Below are positions 8,045 through 16,771 of a stretch of DNA of 64,000 nt, piece after piece. The first letter of the stretch is position 1. Each line of letters starts with the position of its first letter. The stretch covers positions 425,170 to 489,169 of the forward strand of contig CAVQFM010000015.1 in assembly GCA_963711705.1 (NCBI GenBank), read 5' to 3'. The DNA comes from RYN-230 sp963711705 (GTDB lineage: Bacteria > Actinomycetota > Actinomycetes > Streptosporangiales > Streptosporangiaceae). The notes beneath the pieces are model-generated. The model ran no database searches. It was not told where the DNA came from and saw only the letters and a program-made list of their open reading frames with translations. The position numbers were made by a program, and so were the translations under genes.

Positions 8045-8737
8045 TCAGCCGGCCAGTTCGTGCCAGTGCGCGGCGACGAACGCCGGGTCGGCTGCCCACA
8101 ACGCCAGGACCAGCAGGGCCGCGGTGAGGACCGGGTCCACGATGAGCAGTTCCGGGCCGGTGCCGGTGGTGAACGCCAGCGGCTCGGGCAGCAGGTGGTA
8201 GCGCTGCCTGGACAGCGGGAACGTGAGCATGCAGCCGGAGTCGGTGAGCATGTCGCCGATGATGTGCGTGCTGCAGCCGAGGAAGACCGCCAGCGGGATC
8301 AGCCGCAGGCCGTAGCCGAACCAGACCTCCCAGGACGCGACGGCGATGCCGATGACGTCGGCCAGGTGACCGCGGACGATACGCAGCGCCTCCAGCCCGG
8401 CCGACACACTGAGCGTCATCAGCAGCGCGAGCCCGGCTTTGCCCGCCCAGTCGCCGCGGTAGTGGCAGGAGACCCAGGCCAGCCCGGTGAACAGGGCGAT
8501 GCCGAGGAAGGAGTGGGTCGCGTGCCGGTGGCCACCGCTCAGCTTGCCGATGACCCGCCCGGCGCGGACCGTCACCAGGCTGGCGCCCTCGCCGTCAGTG
8601 TGGCTGGCCAGGTACTCCCACGCGTCCGCCGGGCCGTCAGTCACCCATCCGGTGAGGAACTCGACGGTGGCCCGGTCGTTGCCCGGGCTCACCGGCTCGA
8701 TGCGCACAGCGGGCCGTGCTGGGTCAGGATTTCCCAT
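8045..8737 (-). CDS. GNAT-like N-terminus fused to YdjM-type metal-dependent hydrolase
   Basis: A 230-residue protein of mixed origin. Residues 1 to about 62 (VRIEPVSPGNDRATVEFL, WVTDGPADAWEYLAS, SLVTVRAGRVIG) look like the first half of a GNAT acetyltransferase. From KLSGGHRHATHSFLG on it is a YdjM-type inner-membrane metal-dependent hydrolase: the GHRHATHS metal motif, several hydrophobic helices and HIIGDMLTDSGCMLTFPL. The usual N-terminal THALSG stretch of that family is absent. The join falls at a short VIGK stretch plausible in both families, suggesting an in-frame deletion fusion. Its start overlaps the fumarase stop by 14 bases. Whether the protein is functional is unclear. Confidence 0.65.
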   Translation of the reverse strand: MGNPDPARPAVRIEPVSPGNDRATVEFLTGWVTDGPADAWEYLASHTDGEGASLVTVRAGRVIGKLSGGHRHATHSFLGIALFTGLAWVSCHYRGDWAGKAGLALLMTLSVSAGLEALRIVRGHLADVIGIAVASWEVWFGYGLRLIPLAVFLGCSTHIIGDMLTDSGCMLTFPLSRQRYHLLPEPLAFTTGTGPELLIVDPVLTAALLVLALWAADPAFVAAHWHELAG

Positions 8738-10202
8738 CGCTGGACGGCTGGTCGGCGGTGCCGGGGCGGGTCAGCGCGAGGGGGTTGACCACGCGGTCGA
8801 ACAGTTCCTCGGTGACGCCGTTGGCCAGCGCGGCCGCCCGGAGTGTCAGGTCGTGCTCGATGGCGTAGTGGGCGATGACCGAGGCCTGGTCGTAGCCGAT
8901 GACCGGGGAGAGCGCGGTCACCATCATCACCGAGCGGTCGATGTTCGCCTGCAGCGTCGCCTCGTCCAGCTCGGCACCTTCGATCATGAACTCGCGGGCG
9001 TGGTCGCACACGTCGGCCAGGTTCCGTGCGGACGTGAGGTAGTTGTGGATGAGCAGCGGGCGGAACGCGTTCAGCTCGAAGTTGCCCTCGGCCCCGCCCA
9101 TGCTCACCGCCACGTCTGCGGCGATGACCTGGATGGCCACCATGAGCATGGCCTCGGCCTGGGTCGGGTTGACCTTGCCTGGCATGATCGACGAGCCGGG
9201 CTCGTTGGCCGGGAGGATCAGCTCGTGCAGCCCGGTGCGCGGGCCGGAACCCAGCCAGCGCAGGTCGTTGGCGATCTTGAACAGCGTGACGGCCGCCGCC
9301 TTCAGCCCGCCGTGCGCGCGTACCATCCGGTCCAGGGTGGCCTGGGCCGCGAACTTGTTGGCCGCGGTCCGGAACGGGGCGCCAGTCAGCGCGGCGATCT
9401 CGGTGGCTACCTGCTCGCCGAACCCGGCCGGGGCATTCAGCCCAGTGCCCACGGCGGTACCGCCGATGGCCAGTTCCAGCAGCCCGTCGGTAGCGTGCTC
9501 TACCTCGGCGATGGCGTCGTCCAGGGCGCCGGTGTACCCCGACCACTCCTGGCCCACGGTCAGCGGGGTGGCGTCCTCCAGGTGAGTCCGGCCGATCTTG
9601 ACGACGCCGGCCCATTTCCGCGACTTCTGCTCGCACGCATCGCGGAGCCGGCGCAGCGCGGGGATGGTCTGCTGGGTGGCCATCGTGTACGCCGCGATGT
9701 GCATGGCCGTGGGGAACGTGTCATTGCTCGACTGACCCATGTTCACCTGGTCGTTCGGGTGCACCGGGCGCTGCGCGCCGAGCTGGCCGCCGATCAGCTG
9801 CGCCGACCGGTTGGCGATGACTTCGTTCACGTTCATGTTGGCGTGCGTTCCTGAGCCGGTCTGCCAGACGAACAGCGGGAACTCCTCGTCCAGCGCCCCG
9901 CTGATGATCTCGTCGCAGACCCGGATGATCAGCTCCCCCTGCCACGTGGGCAGGCGGCCGGCCCGGGTGTTCACGATAGCCGCCGCCTTCTTCACGTAGC
10001 CGTACGCGTGGTAGACCTCCTTCGGTAGCCGGTCGTTGCCGATGCTGAAGTGCCGCAGGCTGCGCTGGGTCTGGGCCCCCCAGTACCGGTTCGCCGGCAC
10101 CTCCACCGCGCCGAGGCTGTCCGACTCCTGGCGGGTTCCGGCCGTGTCCAGGCCGATCGGCAGGTCGAGGATCTCCGGTGCCGCCTCGTCGCCGTCCGTC
10201 AT
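8724..10202 (-). CDS. fumC: Class II fumarate hydratase
   Basis: A 492-residue homotetrameric fumarase of the aspartase/fumarase superfamily, converting fumarate to malate in the TCA cycle. The signature GSSIMPGKVNPTQ is intact, and so are QTGSGTHANMNVNEV (substrate loop) and GRTHLEDATPLTVGQE, which holds the catalytic His. The N-terminal 25 residues before SDSLGAVEVPANRYWGAQTQ are a non-conserved extension. ATG 10202 is preferred to GTG 10211. It overlaps the next gene and is probably the one housekeeping enzyme of this region. Confidence 0.95.
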   Translation of the reverse strand: MTDGDEAAPEILDLPIGLDTAGTRQESDSLGAVEVPANRYWGAQTQRSLRHFSIGNDRLPKEVYHAYGYVKKAAAIVNTRAGRLPTWQGELIIRVCDEIISGALDEEFPLFVWQTGSGTHANMNVNEVIANRSAQLIGGQLGAQRPVHPNDQVNMGQSSNDTFPTAMHIAAYTMATQQTIPALRRLRDACEQKSRKWAGVVKIGRTHLEDATPLTVGQEWSGYTGALDDAIAEVEHATDGLLELAIGGTAVGTGLNAPAGFGEQVATEIAALTGAPFRTAANKFAAQATLDRMVRAHGGLKAAAVTLFKIANDLRWLGSGPRTGLHELILPANEPGSSIMPGKVNPTQAEAMLMVAIQVIAADVAVSMGGAEGNFELNAFRPLLIHNYLTSARNLADVCDHAREFMIEGAELDEATLQANIDRSVMMVTALSPVIGYDQASVIAHYAIEHDLTLRAAALANGVTEELFDRVVNPLALTRPGTADQPSSDGKS

Positions 10203-10241
10203 GCTGCGCACCTCCAGTCGGTTGGGCAGGTCAGCCGCGGG

Positions 10242-11033
10242 CTACAGGCCGTTAGGGAATGTAATGGATTCTGGCGCGACAAGCGGCTTGCCGACCTCGA
10301 GCTGAATCTGCGCGTGTGCGTTCAGCGGGATGTCGCGCGGGTTGCCGCGGTAGACCTTGCCGTTGTAGAGCGCGGTGACGTGGCCGTTGGCCGGCCCGGC
10401 CCGGCTGGCGCTGAGCGGCTGGCCCCACTCGTTGAACACCTGGCCCAGCGTGAACGTGCGCCGGACCGGGGACTCGATGTGGATGATGCCGTCCGCAGCG
10501 TGCGTGTGCAGCCAGTACAGGCAGGTGCCGCCGTTGATGAAGGTGCCGCTGGGGGTGTCCTGGGCCTGGGCGCCCGGGATGCCGATGCCCGCCGGGACCT
10601 GGCGCGGCGACCCGTTCACGAACACCGTCAGGTGGGCGTGGATGTGGAACAGCAGCTGCTCGGTGGTCTGGCAGCTGATCCCGTCGACCTTGCTGCCGGT
10701 GGCCCCGGCGCTGGTGCTGGCCAGCGCCGGGGCGGCCGGGATGGGCACGCCTTCCGGGCCGGTGCGGCCCGGCGCGGGCGCGGGGCTGAGCTGGCCCAGT
10801 GTGCTCAGCGGGGCCAGGCTGAGCTGCGGGGTACCGGCGGGCGTGCGGGCCGGGCTGCTGCCGCCCCCGCTGGTGGCGGCCAGCGTGATGCCGGCCGCCG
10901 CGATGATCACGACCACGACCGCGCTGATCCCCGCGATCCAGTTACGGCGCCGCTTGCGCTGGGCTTCCTGGGCCCGCTGTTCCGCGAGCCGCGCCCGGGC
11001 GGCGGCCGCCCGGTTCCTGCTTGCCTTGGCCAC
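10242..11033 (-). CDS. Single-pass membrane protein with HxHxH motif
   Basis: A 263-residue protein of unknown function. A basic, Ala-rich cytoplasmic segment (RNRAAAARARLAEQRAQEAQ, then KRRRN) precedes one membrane helix (WIAGISAVVVVIIAAAGITL). A Ser/Pro/Thr-rich linker leads to an extracytoplasmic domain. That domain contains LLFHIHAHLTVFVNG, a lone Cys in GTCLYWLHTHAADGI, the glycine-rich VTALYNGKVYRGNPRDIP and the end LNAHAQIQLEVGKP. The clustered His residues (HIHAH, LHTH) suggest metal binding. GTG 11033 is chosen because GAGGGGA lies about nine bases upstream. Relatives in actinobacteria are conserved but unnamed. Confidence 0.7.
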   Translation of the reverse strand: MAKASRNRAAAARARLAEQRAQEAQRKRRRNWIAGISAVVVVIIAAAGITLAATSGGGSSPARTPAGTPQLSLAPLSTLGQLSPAPAPGRTGPEGVPIPAAPALASTSAGATGSKVDGISCQTTEQLLFHIHAHLTVFVNGSPRQVPAGIGIPGAQAQDTPSGTFINGGTCLYWLHTHAADGIIHIESPVRRTFTLGQVFNEWGQPLSASRAGPANGHVTALYNGKVYRGNPRDIPLNAHAQIQLEVGKPLVAPESITFPNGL

Positions 11034-11096
11034 CCGCTCGTCCCCTCTGGTCAACCCGGCCGGTCCGCTGTCCAGGCTATGCGGGACCATGGGCGG

Positions 11097-11504
11097 ATGA
11101 CTGATCGCGCAGCCGTAGGGCGCTGGCTCAGCGGCTACGAGCGGGCCTGGCGTGCGCCGGGCACGGCCGGCCTGGCCGGGCTGTTCACCCAAGACGCCCA
11201 GTACCTCGTGTCGCCGTACGCCGAGCCAGCGGCCGGGCTCACAGCGATCGGGCAGCTGTGGGAGCGGGAGCGGGAGGGCCCGGACGAGGTGTTCACGCTC
11301 AGCACCGGCATCCTGGCCGTGGACGGGCCGGTGGCGGTAATCCGCGCCGAGGTGCGGTACGGCGATCCGGTGCACCAGGAGTACCGCGACCTGTGGGTGC
11401 TGCGGCTGGGCGAAGACGGCCGGTGCAGCTGGTTCGAGGAATGGCCGTTCTGGCCGGAGCGGCCGCGCACGGCCCGCGACCCCGCCGGGGACACTGCGGG
11501 CTGA
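11097..11504 (+). CDS. SnoaL/NTF2-like protein
   Basis: A 135-residue NTF2-fold protein. WLSGYERAWRAPGTAGLAGLF opens the first helix pair, DAQYLVSPYAEPAAGLTAI the strand with the pocket, and the terminal strands contain YRDLWVLRLGEDGRCSWFEEWPFWP. Such proteins are used as small-molecule isomerases, hydratases or binding modules; no catalytic pair can be assigned. It diverges from the HxHxH membrane protein with 63 bp between them, which must contain both promoters. Confidence 0.75.
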   Translation: MTDRAAVGRWLSGYERAWRAPGTAGLAGLFTQDAQYLVSPYAEPAAGLTAIGQLWEREREGPDEVFTLSTGILAVDGPVAVIRAEVRYGDPVHQEYRDLWVLRLGEDGRCSWFEEWPFWPERPRTARDPAGDTAG

Positions 11505-11529
11505 AATGCGGCGGGCACGGGGGCGGTGA

Positions 11530-11973
11530 TCAGGCCTTCCAGCGGCGCTGTGAGGCGAAGTAGTCCGACATCCGCCAGGCCATCGCGGACCGTGGCCGGA
11601 TCGCGTAGACCACGTCGAAGTCCGGGTCGGCGGCCGGCAGGTAGGGCCGGTCCTCGGGCCGGGTGTACTTGGCGGACAGCGCTTTGACCACGGCCGGCAC
11701 CTGGGCGGGCGGCCCGAGATCCTCAGCCGTGCCCCGCACGATCAGCACGTCCTCGCCGCTTTCCAGGTGGATGACGACCCGGGGGTCGGCGGCCAGGTTG
11801 CGCGCCTTGACCGTGCTCCGCTCGGTGTACAGGTACAGGGTGCCGCCGGTGACCACGCCCCAGACCGGCGCAGCGTGCGGGGCACCTGAGGGCAGCGTGG
11901 TGTCCAGCCAGTAGGTGCGCGCCGCGGCGAGCCGCTCGGACACCTCGGCCCAGGACATCGTGGCGTCGGCCAT
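11530..11973 (-). CDS. Pyridoxamine 5'-phosphate oxidase family protein
   Basis: A 147-residue split-barrel flavoprotein of the PPOX/F420-dependent group. YWLDTTLPSGAPHAAPVWGV and LYTERSTVKARNLAADPRV form the flavin-phosphate binding strands, and VVIHLESGEDVLIVRGTAE follows. In actinobacteria this class usually binds F420 and reduces or degrades small molecules; substrate not predictable. The gene converges with the SnoaL-like gene. Confidence 0.8.
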   Translation of the reverse strand: MADATMSWAEVSERLAAARTYWLDTTLPSGAPHAAPVWGVVTGGTLYLYTERSTVKARNLAADPRVVIHLESGEDVLIVRGTAEDLGPPAQVPAVVKALSAKYTRPEDRPYLPAADPDFDVVYAIRPRSAMAWRMSDYFASQRRWKA

Positions 11974-12022
11974 AACCAGATGATCTCAGCTGGCCGGAGC
12001 GGCGCCCGCTGGCCGGGCCGGC

Positions 12023-12568
12023 TCAGGACAAGGTCGCGGTGACCGACGCGCTGACCTGCACCGGGTTCGCCAGGGTCTGCAGCACCACGCAGTAGCGCTC
12101 GGTCAGCGCGAGCAACGTGGTGACCTGCTCCTCCGTAGCGCCGGTGTCGAGCTCGAAGCCCAGCCGGATCGAGGTGAACCCGACCGGCGCGTCCTTGGCC
12201 ACGCCCAGCGTGCCGCGGAAGTCCAGGTCGCCCTCGGCCAGCACGGTTCCGCCGCGGACCGGTATCTGCAGCGAGGTGGCCACGGCCCGCAGGGTGACCC
12301 CGGCGCAGGCGACCAGGGCCTGCAGCAGCATGTCCCCGGAGCAGGCCAGCGACCCGTCGCCGCCGGTGGCCGGGTGCAGCCCGGCGACGGCCAGCGCCTG
12401 GCCGGTGGCCACCGAGCAGCTGACGCCCTCGTCGCCGAGTTCGCCACGCGCCTGCAGCGTGATCATGGCCTGCTGCGGATCCTGGCGGTAGGCGTCTTTC
12501 AGCGGTTGCTGCACGGCGCGCAACGCGGAGCTGTCCACGAGCGTCTCCAGTGTGATGGGAACGGGCAC
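12023..12568 (-). CDS. OsmC family protein
   Basis: A 181-residue OsmC/Ohr-fold protein. CSGDMLLQALVACAGVTLRA carries the conserved cysteine of the family, and FTSIRLGFELDTGATEEQV with LLALTERYCVVLQTLANP the second one. The order and spacing fit OsmC-type thiol peroxidases acting on organic hydroperoxides, though a paralogue with another role cannot be excluded. The N-terminal 60 residues (YRQDPQQAMITLQARGELGD) are the usual strand-helix lead. A second OsmC gene is present at 16772. Confidence 0.8.
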   Translation of the reverse strand: MPVPITLETLVDSSALRAVQQPLKDAYRQDPQQAMITLQARGELGDEGVSCSVATGQALAVAGLHPATGGDGSLACSGDMLLQALVACAGVTLRAVATSLQIPVRGGTVLAEGDLDFRGTLGVAKDAPVGFTSIRLGFELDTGATEEQVTTLLALTERYCVVLQTLANPVQVSASVTATLS

Positions 12569-12646
12569 GGTCAGTTTCAGGCTGTCACCGCCCCGGGAAT
12601 GATGTCCAGCCGGGGGTGGCTGGGCGCGGCGCCGCGGACCCCTTGG

Positions 12647-13009
12647 TTAGCGCGGTTCCTTTTGCCCCGCCGGTGAGGCAGAATCCACCGCGCTGACGGT
12701 GGGCGCGGTGTCTGCGAGCTCGGCGATGACCGTGGCGTGGCACGGCTGCGGGGCACACCAGCAGCCGAGCCGCCGGCCGCGGAGCGCGGGCAGCAGCGCC
12801 AGCAGGTCGGGGCGGCCGAGCAGGTACTCGCGGTACTTGGCCACGACTTCGGCCCGGGTGCCATCCGGGCCGGGACGGAACGGGTTGGCCAGCGGGGACG
12901 CGGCCAGCTGCCAGCCGCCGCGGCGGGCGGCCCGGCCCACGTAGACCACGCCGGCGAAGCTGGGGTCATCGCGGTGGCCCTTGAGATTCACCACGGTGGT
13001 CGTGGTCAT
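12647..13009 (-). CDS. DUF4326 domain protein
   Basis: A 120-residue protein recognised by VVYVGRAARRGGWQLAASPL, ANPFRPGPDGTR and the end LRGRRLGCWCAPQPCHATVI, which is the DUF4326 signature with its CWC-x5-CH cluster. The family occurs in phages and actinobacteria; its function is not established. The Cys/His cluster suggests metal binding. It diverges from the GNAT gene at 13101 with a 91-bp gap that contains an imperfect 17-bp tandem repeat (gtggcctggctgggatca). Confidence 0.8.
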   Translation of the reverse strand: MTTTTVVNLKGHRDDPSFAGVVYVGRAARRGGWQLAASPLANPFRPGPDGTRAEVVAKYREYLLGRPDLLALLPALRGRRLGCWCAPQPCHATVIAELADTAPTVSAVDSASPAGQKEPR

Positions 13010-13100
13010 GCTGCCTCCCCGGGGACGCGGACTGGCCGGCGGTTCATCGCGGCGGTGGCCTGGCTGGGATCAGCGGTGGCCTGGCTGGGATCATAGGCGG

Positions 13101-13643
13101 ATGACCCGCACCCGGCTCGTCCGGCTCAGCGACGCCCCGGTGATCGCCGGCCTGCTCGGCCGCAACCGTGACTTTCTGGCCCCGACGAGCCCGCCCCGGC
13201 CCGACGAGTTCTTCACAGTGGACGGCCAGCGCGCCGGCATCCAGGCCGGGCTGGCCGAGTACCGGCGGGGGACGAAGCTGCCGCACGTCATCCTCACCGG
13301 GGATGGGCAGGTCGCCGGCCGGATCACGCTCAACGAGATCGTCCGGGGCCCGTTCCAGTCCTGCCATATCGGCTACTGGGTCGGCGCCGAATACAACGGG
13401 CGCGGCCTGGCCACCGGGGCGGTGCAGGAGATCATCCGGGTCGCGTTCGGGGAGCTGGGACTGCACCGGATCGAGGCGGGCACGCTGCTGGACAACGTCG
13501 GATCGCAGCGCGTGCTGGAACGCAACGGGTTCATCCGGTTCGGGATGGCCCCGCGCTATCTGCACATCGCTGGCCGGTGGCAGGACCACGTCCTGTACCA
13601 GGTGCTGAACGAGCCCGCGGCAGACAGCCTCAGCAGCGGATGA
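13101..13643 (+). CDS. GNAT family N-acetyltransferase (RimJ/RimL type)
   Basis: A 180-residue acetyltransferase. The acetyl-CoA loop is seen in YWVGAEYNGRGLATGAVQEI, followed by ELGLHRIEAGTLLDNVGSQR and VLERNGFIRFGMAPRYLHIA, which is the hallmark C-terminal part of RimJ/RimL-like enzymes acting on protein N-termini or amines. Start ATG 13101. Its 3' end overlaps the convergent MFS gene by 14 bases. Confidence 0.85.
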   Translation: MTRTRLVRLSDAPVIAGLLGRNRDFLAPTSPPRPDEFFTVDGQRAGIQAGLAEYRRGTKLPHVILTGDGQVAGRITLNEIVRGPFQSCHIGYWVGAEYNGRGLATGAVQEIIRVAFGELGLHRIEAGTLLDNVGSQRVLERNGFIRFGMAPRYLHIAGRWQDHVLYQVLNEPAADSLSSG

Positions 13644-14967
13644 CCTCGCTGGGCGGTGGGCCGCCGGGCGGCGGCGGGCTGGGCGGCGGGCGGAGCGGGG
13701 CCGTCACCCGGCACAGGAAGAAGGCCGCGATGAGCAGGATGCCCGCAACGGACAGGCTGCGCAGCACGCCGACCTGGTCGGCGAGGAAGCCGACCGCGGG
13801 CGGGCCGGCCAGGAAGGCCAGGTAGCCGATGGAAGCGGCGGTGCTGACCCGGGTGGCCGCGTACCGGGGGTCGTCGGCCGCGGAACTCAGGCCGACCGGG
13901 AAGCCGAGTGAGGTGCCCAGCCCGAGCAGGATGGCGCCGGCCACCGCGGCGGGCAGCACCCGGCCGAACTCGATCAGCAGCAGCCCGGCCAGGGCCACGG
14001 CCGCGCAGCTGCGCAGTACCGGCACCCGGCCGTAGGCGTCGATGAGGCGGGGGCCGAACCAGCGCCCGGCGGTCATCGCGGCCAGGAACACCGCGAACGT
14101 GAGGGTGCCGAGGGCCGCCTCGGTGTGGTAGCCGTCGATGACCCCGAGGCTGAGCCAGTCGTTGCCGGTGCCCTCGGTGAACGCCATGCACAGCACGAAC
14201 AGCCCGATGAGCAGGGTCCGCGGCTCGGTCCACGCGGCCAGCGCGCTGCGCCACCGGGAAGTCTGGCGGCCTGGCTGGGCCCGGCTGGCCTGGGCGGGGC
14301 TGGCCTCAGCCGGGCTGGCCCCAGCCGGGCTGCCCCGAGCCGGGCTGGCCGGGGCGGGGGAGCGGTGGGCGGGCAGGAAGCTGCGCGCCGCGGCCGGCAC
14401 GGCCACGGCCACGAAGGCCGCCACGGCCAGCAGGTGAACGGGCACCGGCACGCTGAGCGCGACCATGGCCGCGCCCAGGCCCGCCCCGGTCACCGTGCCG
14501 ATGCTCCAGGCGGCGTGGAACCGGGGCAAGATCGCCCGGCCCAGCTCCTGCTCCACGGCGGCACCCTGCACGTTCATGGCCACGTCCCAGGTGCCGCTGC
14601 CGAAGCCGAAGACGAACAGCCCGGCCGCCACCAGCGGGATGCCCAGCTCGGTGCCGACCGCGGCGAGCGCCATGCCCGCCGCCGCGGCCAGGGACATGAT
14701 GACGACGGTGCGGGTCTCCCCGAGCCAGCTGACGATCAGCCCGGACAGCGGGGTGCCGAGGGTCGATCCCGCGGCCAGGAAGAGCAGAATGAGGCCGAGA
14801 ACGCCCGGGGTGATCTGCAGCTCGGCGCGGACCTGCGGGATCCGGGCGGCCCAGCTGGCGAACAGGAAACCGTTGCCGAAGAAGACCGCGAAAACCGCGT
14901 TACGGGCCGCACGAACGAGCCGATCGTCAGCCACACCGGCGCTTGGCCGGCGGCCGCCGATCCTCAT
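13630..14967 (-). CDS. MFS transporter (YbjJ-like)
   Basis: A 445-residue major facilitator with 12 predicted helices. FFGNGFLFASWAARIPQVRA in helix 1 and VSWLGETRTVVIMSL after helix 2 resemble the YbjJ subgroup. The central cytoplasmic loop carries a low-complexity stretch made of ASPA-type repeats (SPAGASPAEASPAQASRAQ), encoded by tandem ggctggcc-like units near 14,280-14,350. The C-terminus is rich in proline. The start overlaps the stop of the cupin gene upstream (ATGA), so cupin and transporter are co-transcribed. Substrate unknown. Confidence 0.85.
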   Translation of the reverse strand: MRIGGRRPSAGVADDRLVRAARNAVFAVFFGNGFLFASWAARIPQVRAELQITPGVLGLILLFLAAGSTLGTPLSGLIVSWLGETRTVVIMSLAAAAGMALAAVGTELGIPLVAAGLFVFGFGSGTWDVAMNVQGAAVEQELGRAILPRFHAAWSIGTVTGAGLGAAMVALSVPVPVHLLAVAAFVAVAVPAAARSFLPAHRSPAPASPARGSPAGASPAEASPAQASRAQPGRQTSRWRSALAAWTEPRTLLIGLFVLCMAFTEGTGNDWLSLGVIDGYHTEAALGTLTFAVFLAAMTAGRWFGPRLIDAYGRVPVLRSCAAVALAGLLLIEFGRVLPAAVAGAILLGLGTSLGFPVGLSSAADDPRYAATRVSTAASIGYLAFLAGPPAVGFLADQVGVLRSLSVAGILLIAAFFLCRVTAPLRPPPSPPPPGGPPPSEVIRC

Positions 14968-15383
14968 GGCATAAGGCGCCCCGCCTCACGGGCGGCTCGC
15001 GCCGCGATCTGGCGGTCCAGCCTGGCCGGCCCAGTGATGACAACGGCCAGGGCTGGCCCCGGGCTGGTGACGGTGAAGCCGTGCCGCTGGTCGCGCGGCA
15101 CGAACACGAAGCTGCCCGCCCCCGCAGTCCAGTGGTCACCGCCGCAGAACCCGGCCAGCTCACCTTCGAGCACATAGAACATCTCGTCCTCGCCCTGGTG
15201 GACATGCGGGTGTACCGACAGCCCGGGTGGATAGCTGGATTCCATGACGCTGAGCTGGCCGAGCGTGTCGTCGCCGGACGCCTTGATCACGACCTGGGAA
15301 CCGTGGAAGTCATAGGCAGGACCCTCACCCGGCCCGCGCATGAACCCTGGCATAGCCGCTCCGCTTCCCTCGACGCCAGACAC
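14964..15383 (-). CDS. Cupin domain protein
   Basis: A 139-residue single cupin. Motif 1 is seen in SVHPHVHQGEDEMFYVLEGE with two His and a Glu as metal ligands; motif 2 in GSFVFVPRDQRHGFTV supplies the last His. No additional domain is present. Its stop overlaps the start of the MFS gene, suggesting one function: a sensor or enzyme working with the transporter (inference). Confidence 0.8.
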   Translation of the reverse strand: MSGVEGSGAAMPGFMRGPGEGPAYDFHGSQVVIKASGDDTLGQLSVMESSYPPGLSVHPHVHQGEDEMFYVLEGELAGFCGGDHWTAGAGSFVFVPRDQRHGFTVTSPGPALAVVITGPARLDRQIAARAAREAGRLMP

Positions 15384-15508
15384 CCTCAGTCTTCCCTATC
15401 CGCCTACGGGGGCGTGGCCGGCTGCGGCACGGCCGGCACGGCCGGCTGCGGGGCGTCGTCCGGAACGGGGGGCGGCCCAGCGGTGACGGAGGCGGAGCCG
15501 TCTCGCGG

Positions 15509-16597
15509 TCAGGACGGGTGCCGGGCCAGGCCGGCGCAGGCGCGCAGGCTGGCGTAGTGGGCCAGGGCCCGGCGGGCCCGGGCGCCGCGGTCGGGGACCG
15601 GCTGGCCGGTGCGGGACACGGTGGCCGGCCGGAACCGCGCGGTGAGCGGCCCGTGCGGGTGCAGCGTGAGGTCCAGGACCCCGGTGGCCGTGCTGTAGGA
15701 GTGCTCCCACCACAGGAAGTTCCCCATGCCGTAGGCGACGAAGGTGTGCCCGAGCCACCCCGATCCCTGCAGCACGTGCGTGTGCGCGCCGACGATGATG
15801 CTGGCCCCGGCCGCGGCCAGCCTGGGCGCCAGGGCCAGCTGGCCGGGATCCGGGCAGGCCTGGCCCTCGGTGCCCCAGTGCATGAACACGATGACGACCC
15901 GGGCCAGGCGCTTGGCCGCGCGCACCGCGGCCAGGGTGCGGCGGGTGTTGATCGCGTTGGCCTCACCGGGCCGGGTGCGGGTCGCCACCCAGGACGGGGC
16001 GAGCTCGGCCACCTGCGACACCCCGATGACCGCGATCCGCACCCCGTGGATCGTGGTGAGATACGGCGCCCACGCGGCGGCCGCGTCGCGCCCGATCCCC
16101 ACATAGGGGAACCGGGCGGCCCGGGCTGCCGCCAGCGTGTCGGCCAGCCCGGCCGGCCCGTAGTCGAGCACGTGGTTGTTGGCCATGGTGACCAGGTCGA
16201 TGCCGGCGTCGCGGAGCGCGGTGAAGGCGCGCGGTGTGGTGCGGAAGTGGTAGGTCTTCGGCTGCGGCCGGCCGCGGCTGGTGACCGCCGTCTCCAGGTT
16301 CACCGCGGTGAAGTCGGCCGACCGGAGCAGGGGTGCGATCGGCGCGAACGCGGTAGCTGGATCGCGCAGCAGCCGCGCGGTCCGGCGGGCGAAGTTCACG
16401 TCGCCGGCGAAGGCCAGCGTGACCTGGCCGGGGGTGGCCCCCGCCGGGCCGCTGGCCGGGCTGGAGCTGGCCGGGCTGGAGCTGGCCGCTGTGACGGGCT
16501 GGGCGGCCGCGCGCGGCGGGCCCGCGCCCGGGGAGCAGGCCGCGATGACCAGCAGCAGCGCGCCGGTCACTACAGTGAGCATCCCCCGCATCACCAC
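15509..16597 (-). CDS. CapA family lipoprotein
   Basis: A 362-residue secreted protein. Residues 1-21 form a lipoprotein signal (LTVVTGALLLVIAACS, lipobox with Cys about 21), followed by a repetitive Ala/Ser/Pro linker. The CapA/PgsA metallophosphatase-like domain is intact: VTLAFAGDVNFARRTA, FTAVNLETAVTSRG, MANNHVLDYGPAGLADTL, IVFMHWGTE and IIVGAHTHVLQG. The family takes part in poly-gamma-glutamate or capsule synthesis, but many actinobacterial members are not capsule-linked. It stands alone. Confidence 0.85.
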   Translation of the reverse strand: MVMRGMLTVVTGALLLVIAACSPGAGPPRAAAQPVTAASSSPASSSPASGPAGATPGQVTLAFAGDVNFARRTARLLRDPATAFAPIAPLLRSADFTAVNLETAVTSRGRPQPKTYHFRTTPRAFTALRDAGIDLVTMANNHVLDYGPAGLADTLAAARAARFPYVGIGRDAAAAWAPYLTTIHGVRIAVIGVSQVAELAPSWVATRTRPGEANAINTRRTLAAVRAAKRLARVVIVFMHWGTEGQACPDPGQLALAPRLAAAGASIIVGAHTHVLQGSGWLGHTFVAYGMGNFLWWEHSYSTATGVLDLTLHPHGPLTARFRPATVSRTGQPVPDRGARARRALAHYASLRACAGLARHPS

Positions 16598-16771
16598 AGG
16601 TACAGCGTAGGGCGGCGGCCGTGCTCTGGGAGCCCGGCCGCGATCATCGTTATCTTTAACGGCCCCGGGCGCGTGCTGGGCCAGGAGCCCGGCGTCGCCG
16701 CTGGTGCGGGTGCCCTCGCGCGTCGCCGTGGTGAATGTTCAGCTGCGGCCGGGGTCTGGCAGGCTGGGGAC

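Noticed and set aside
853..12568. Several long plus-strand frames opposite minus-strand genes, for example across fumarase
   Set aside because: Their translations are Arg/Gly/Pro-rich shadows of the real genes.
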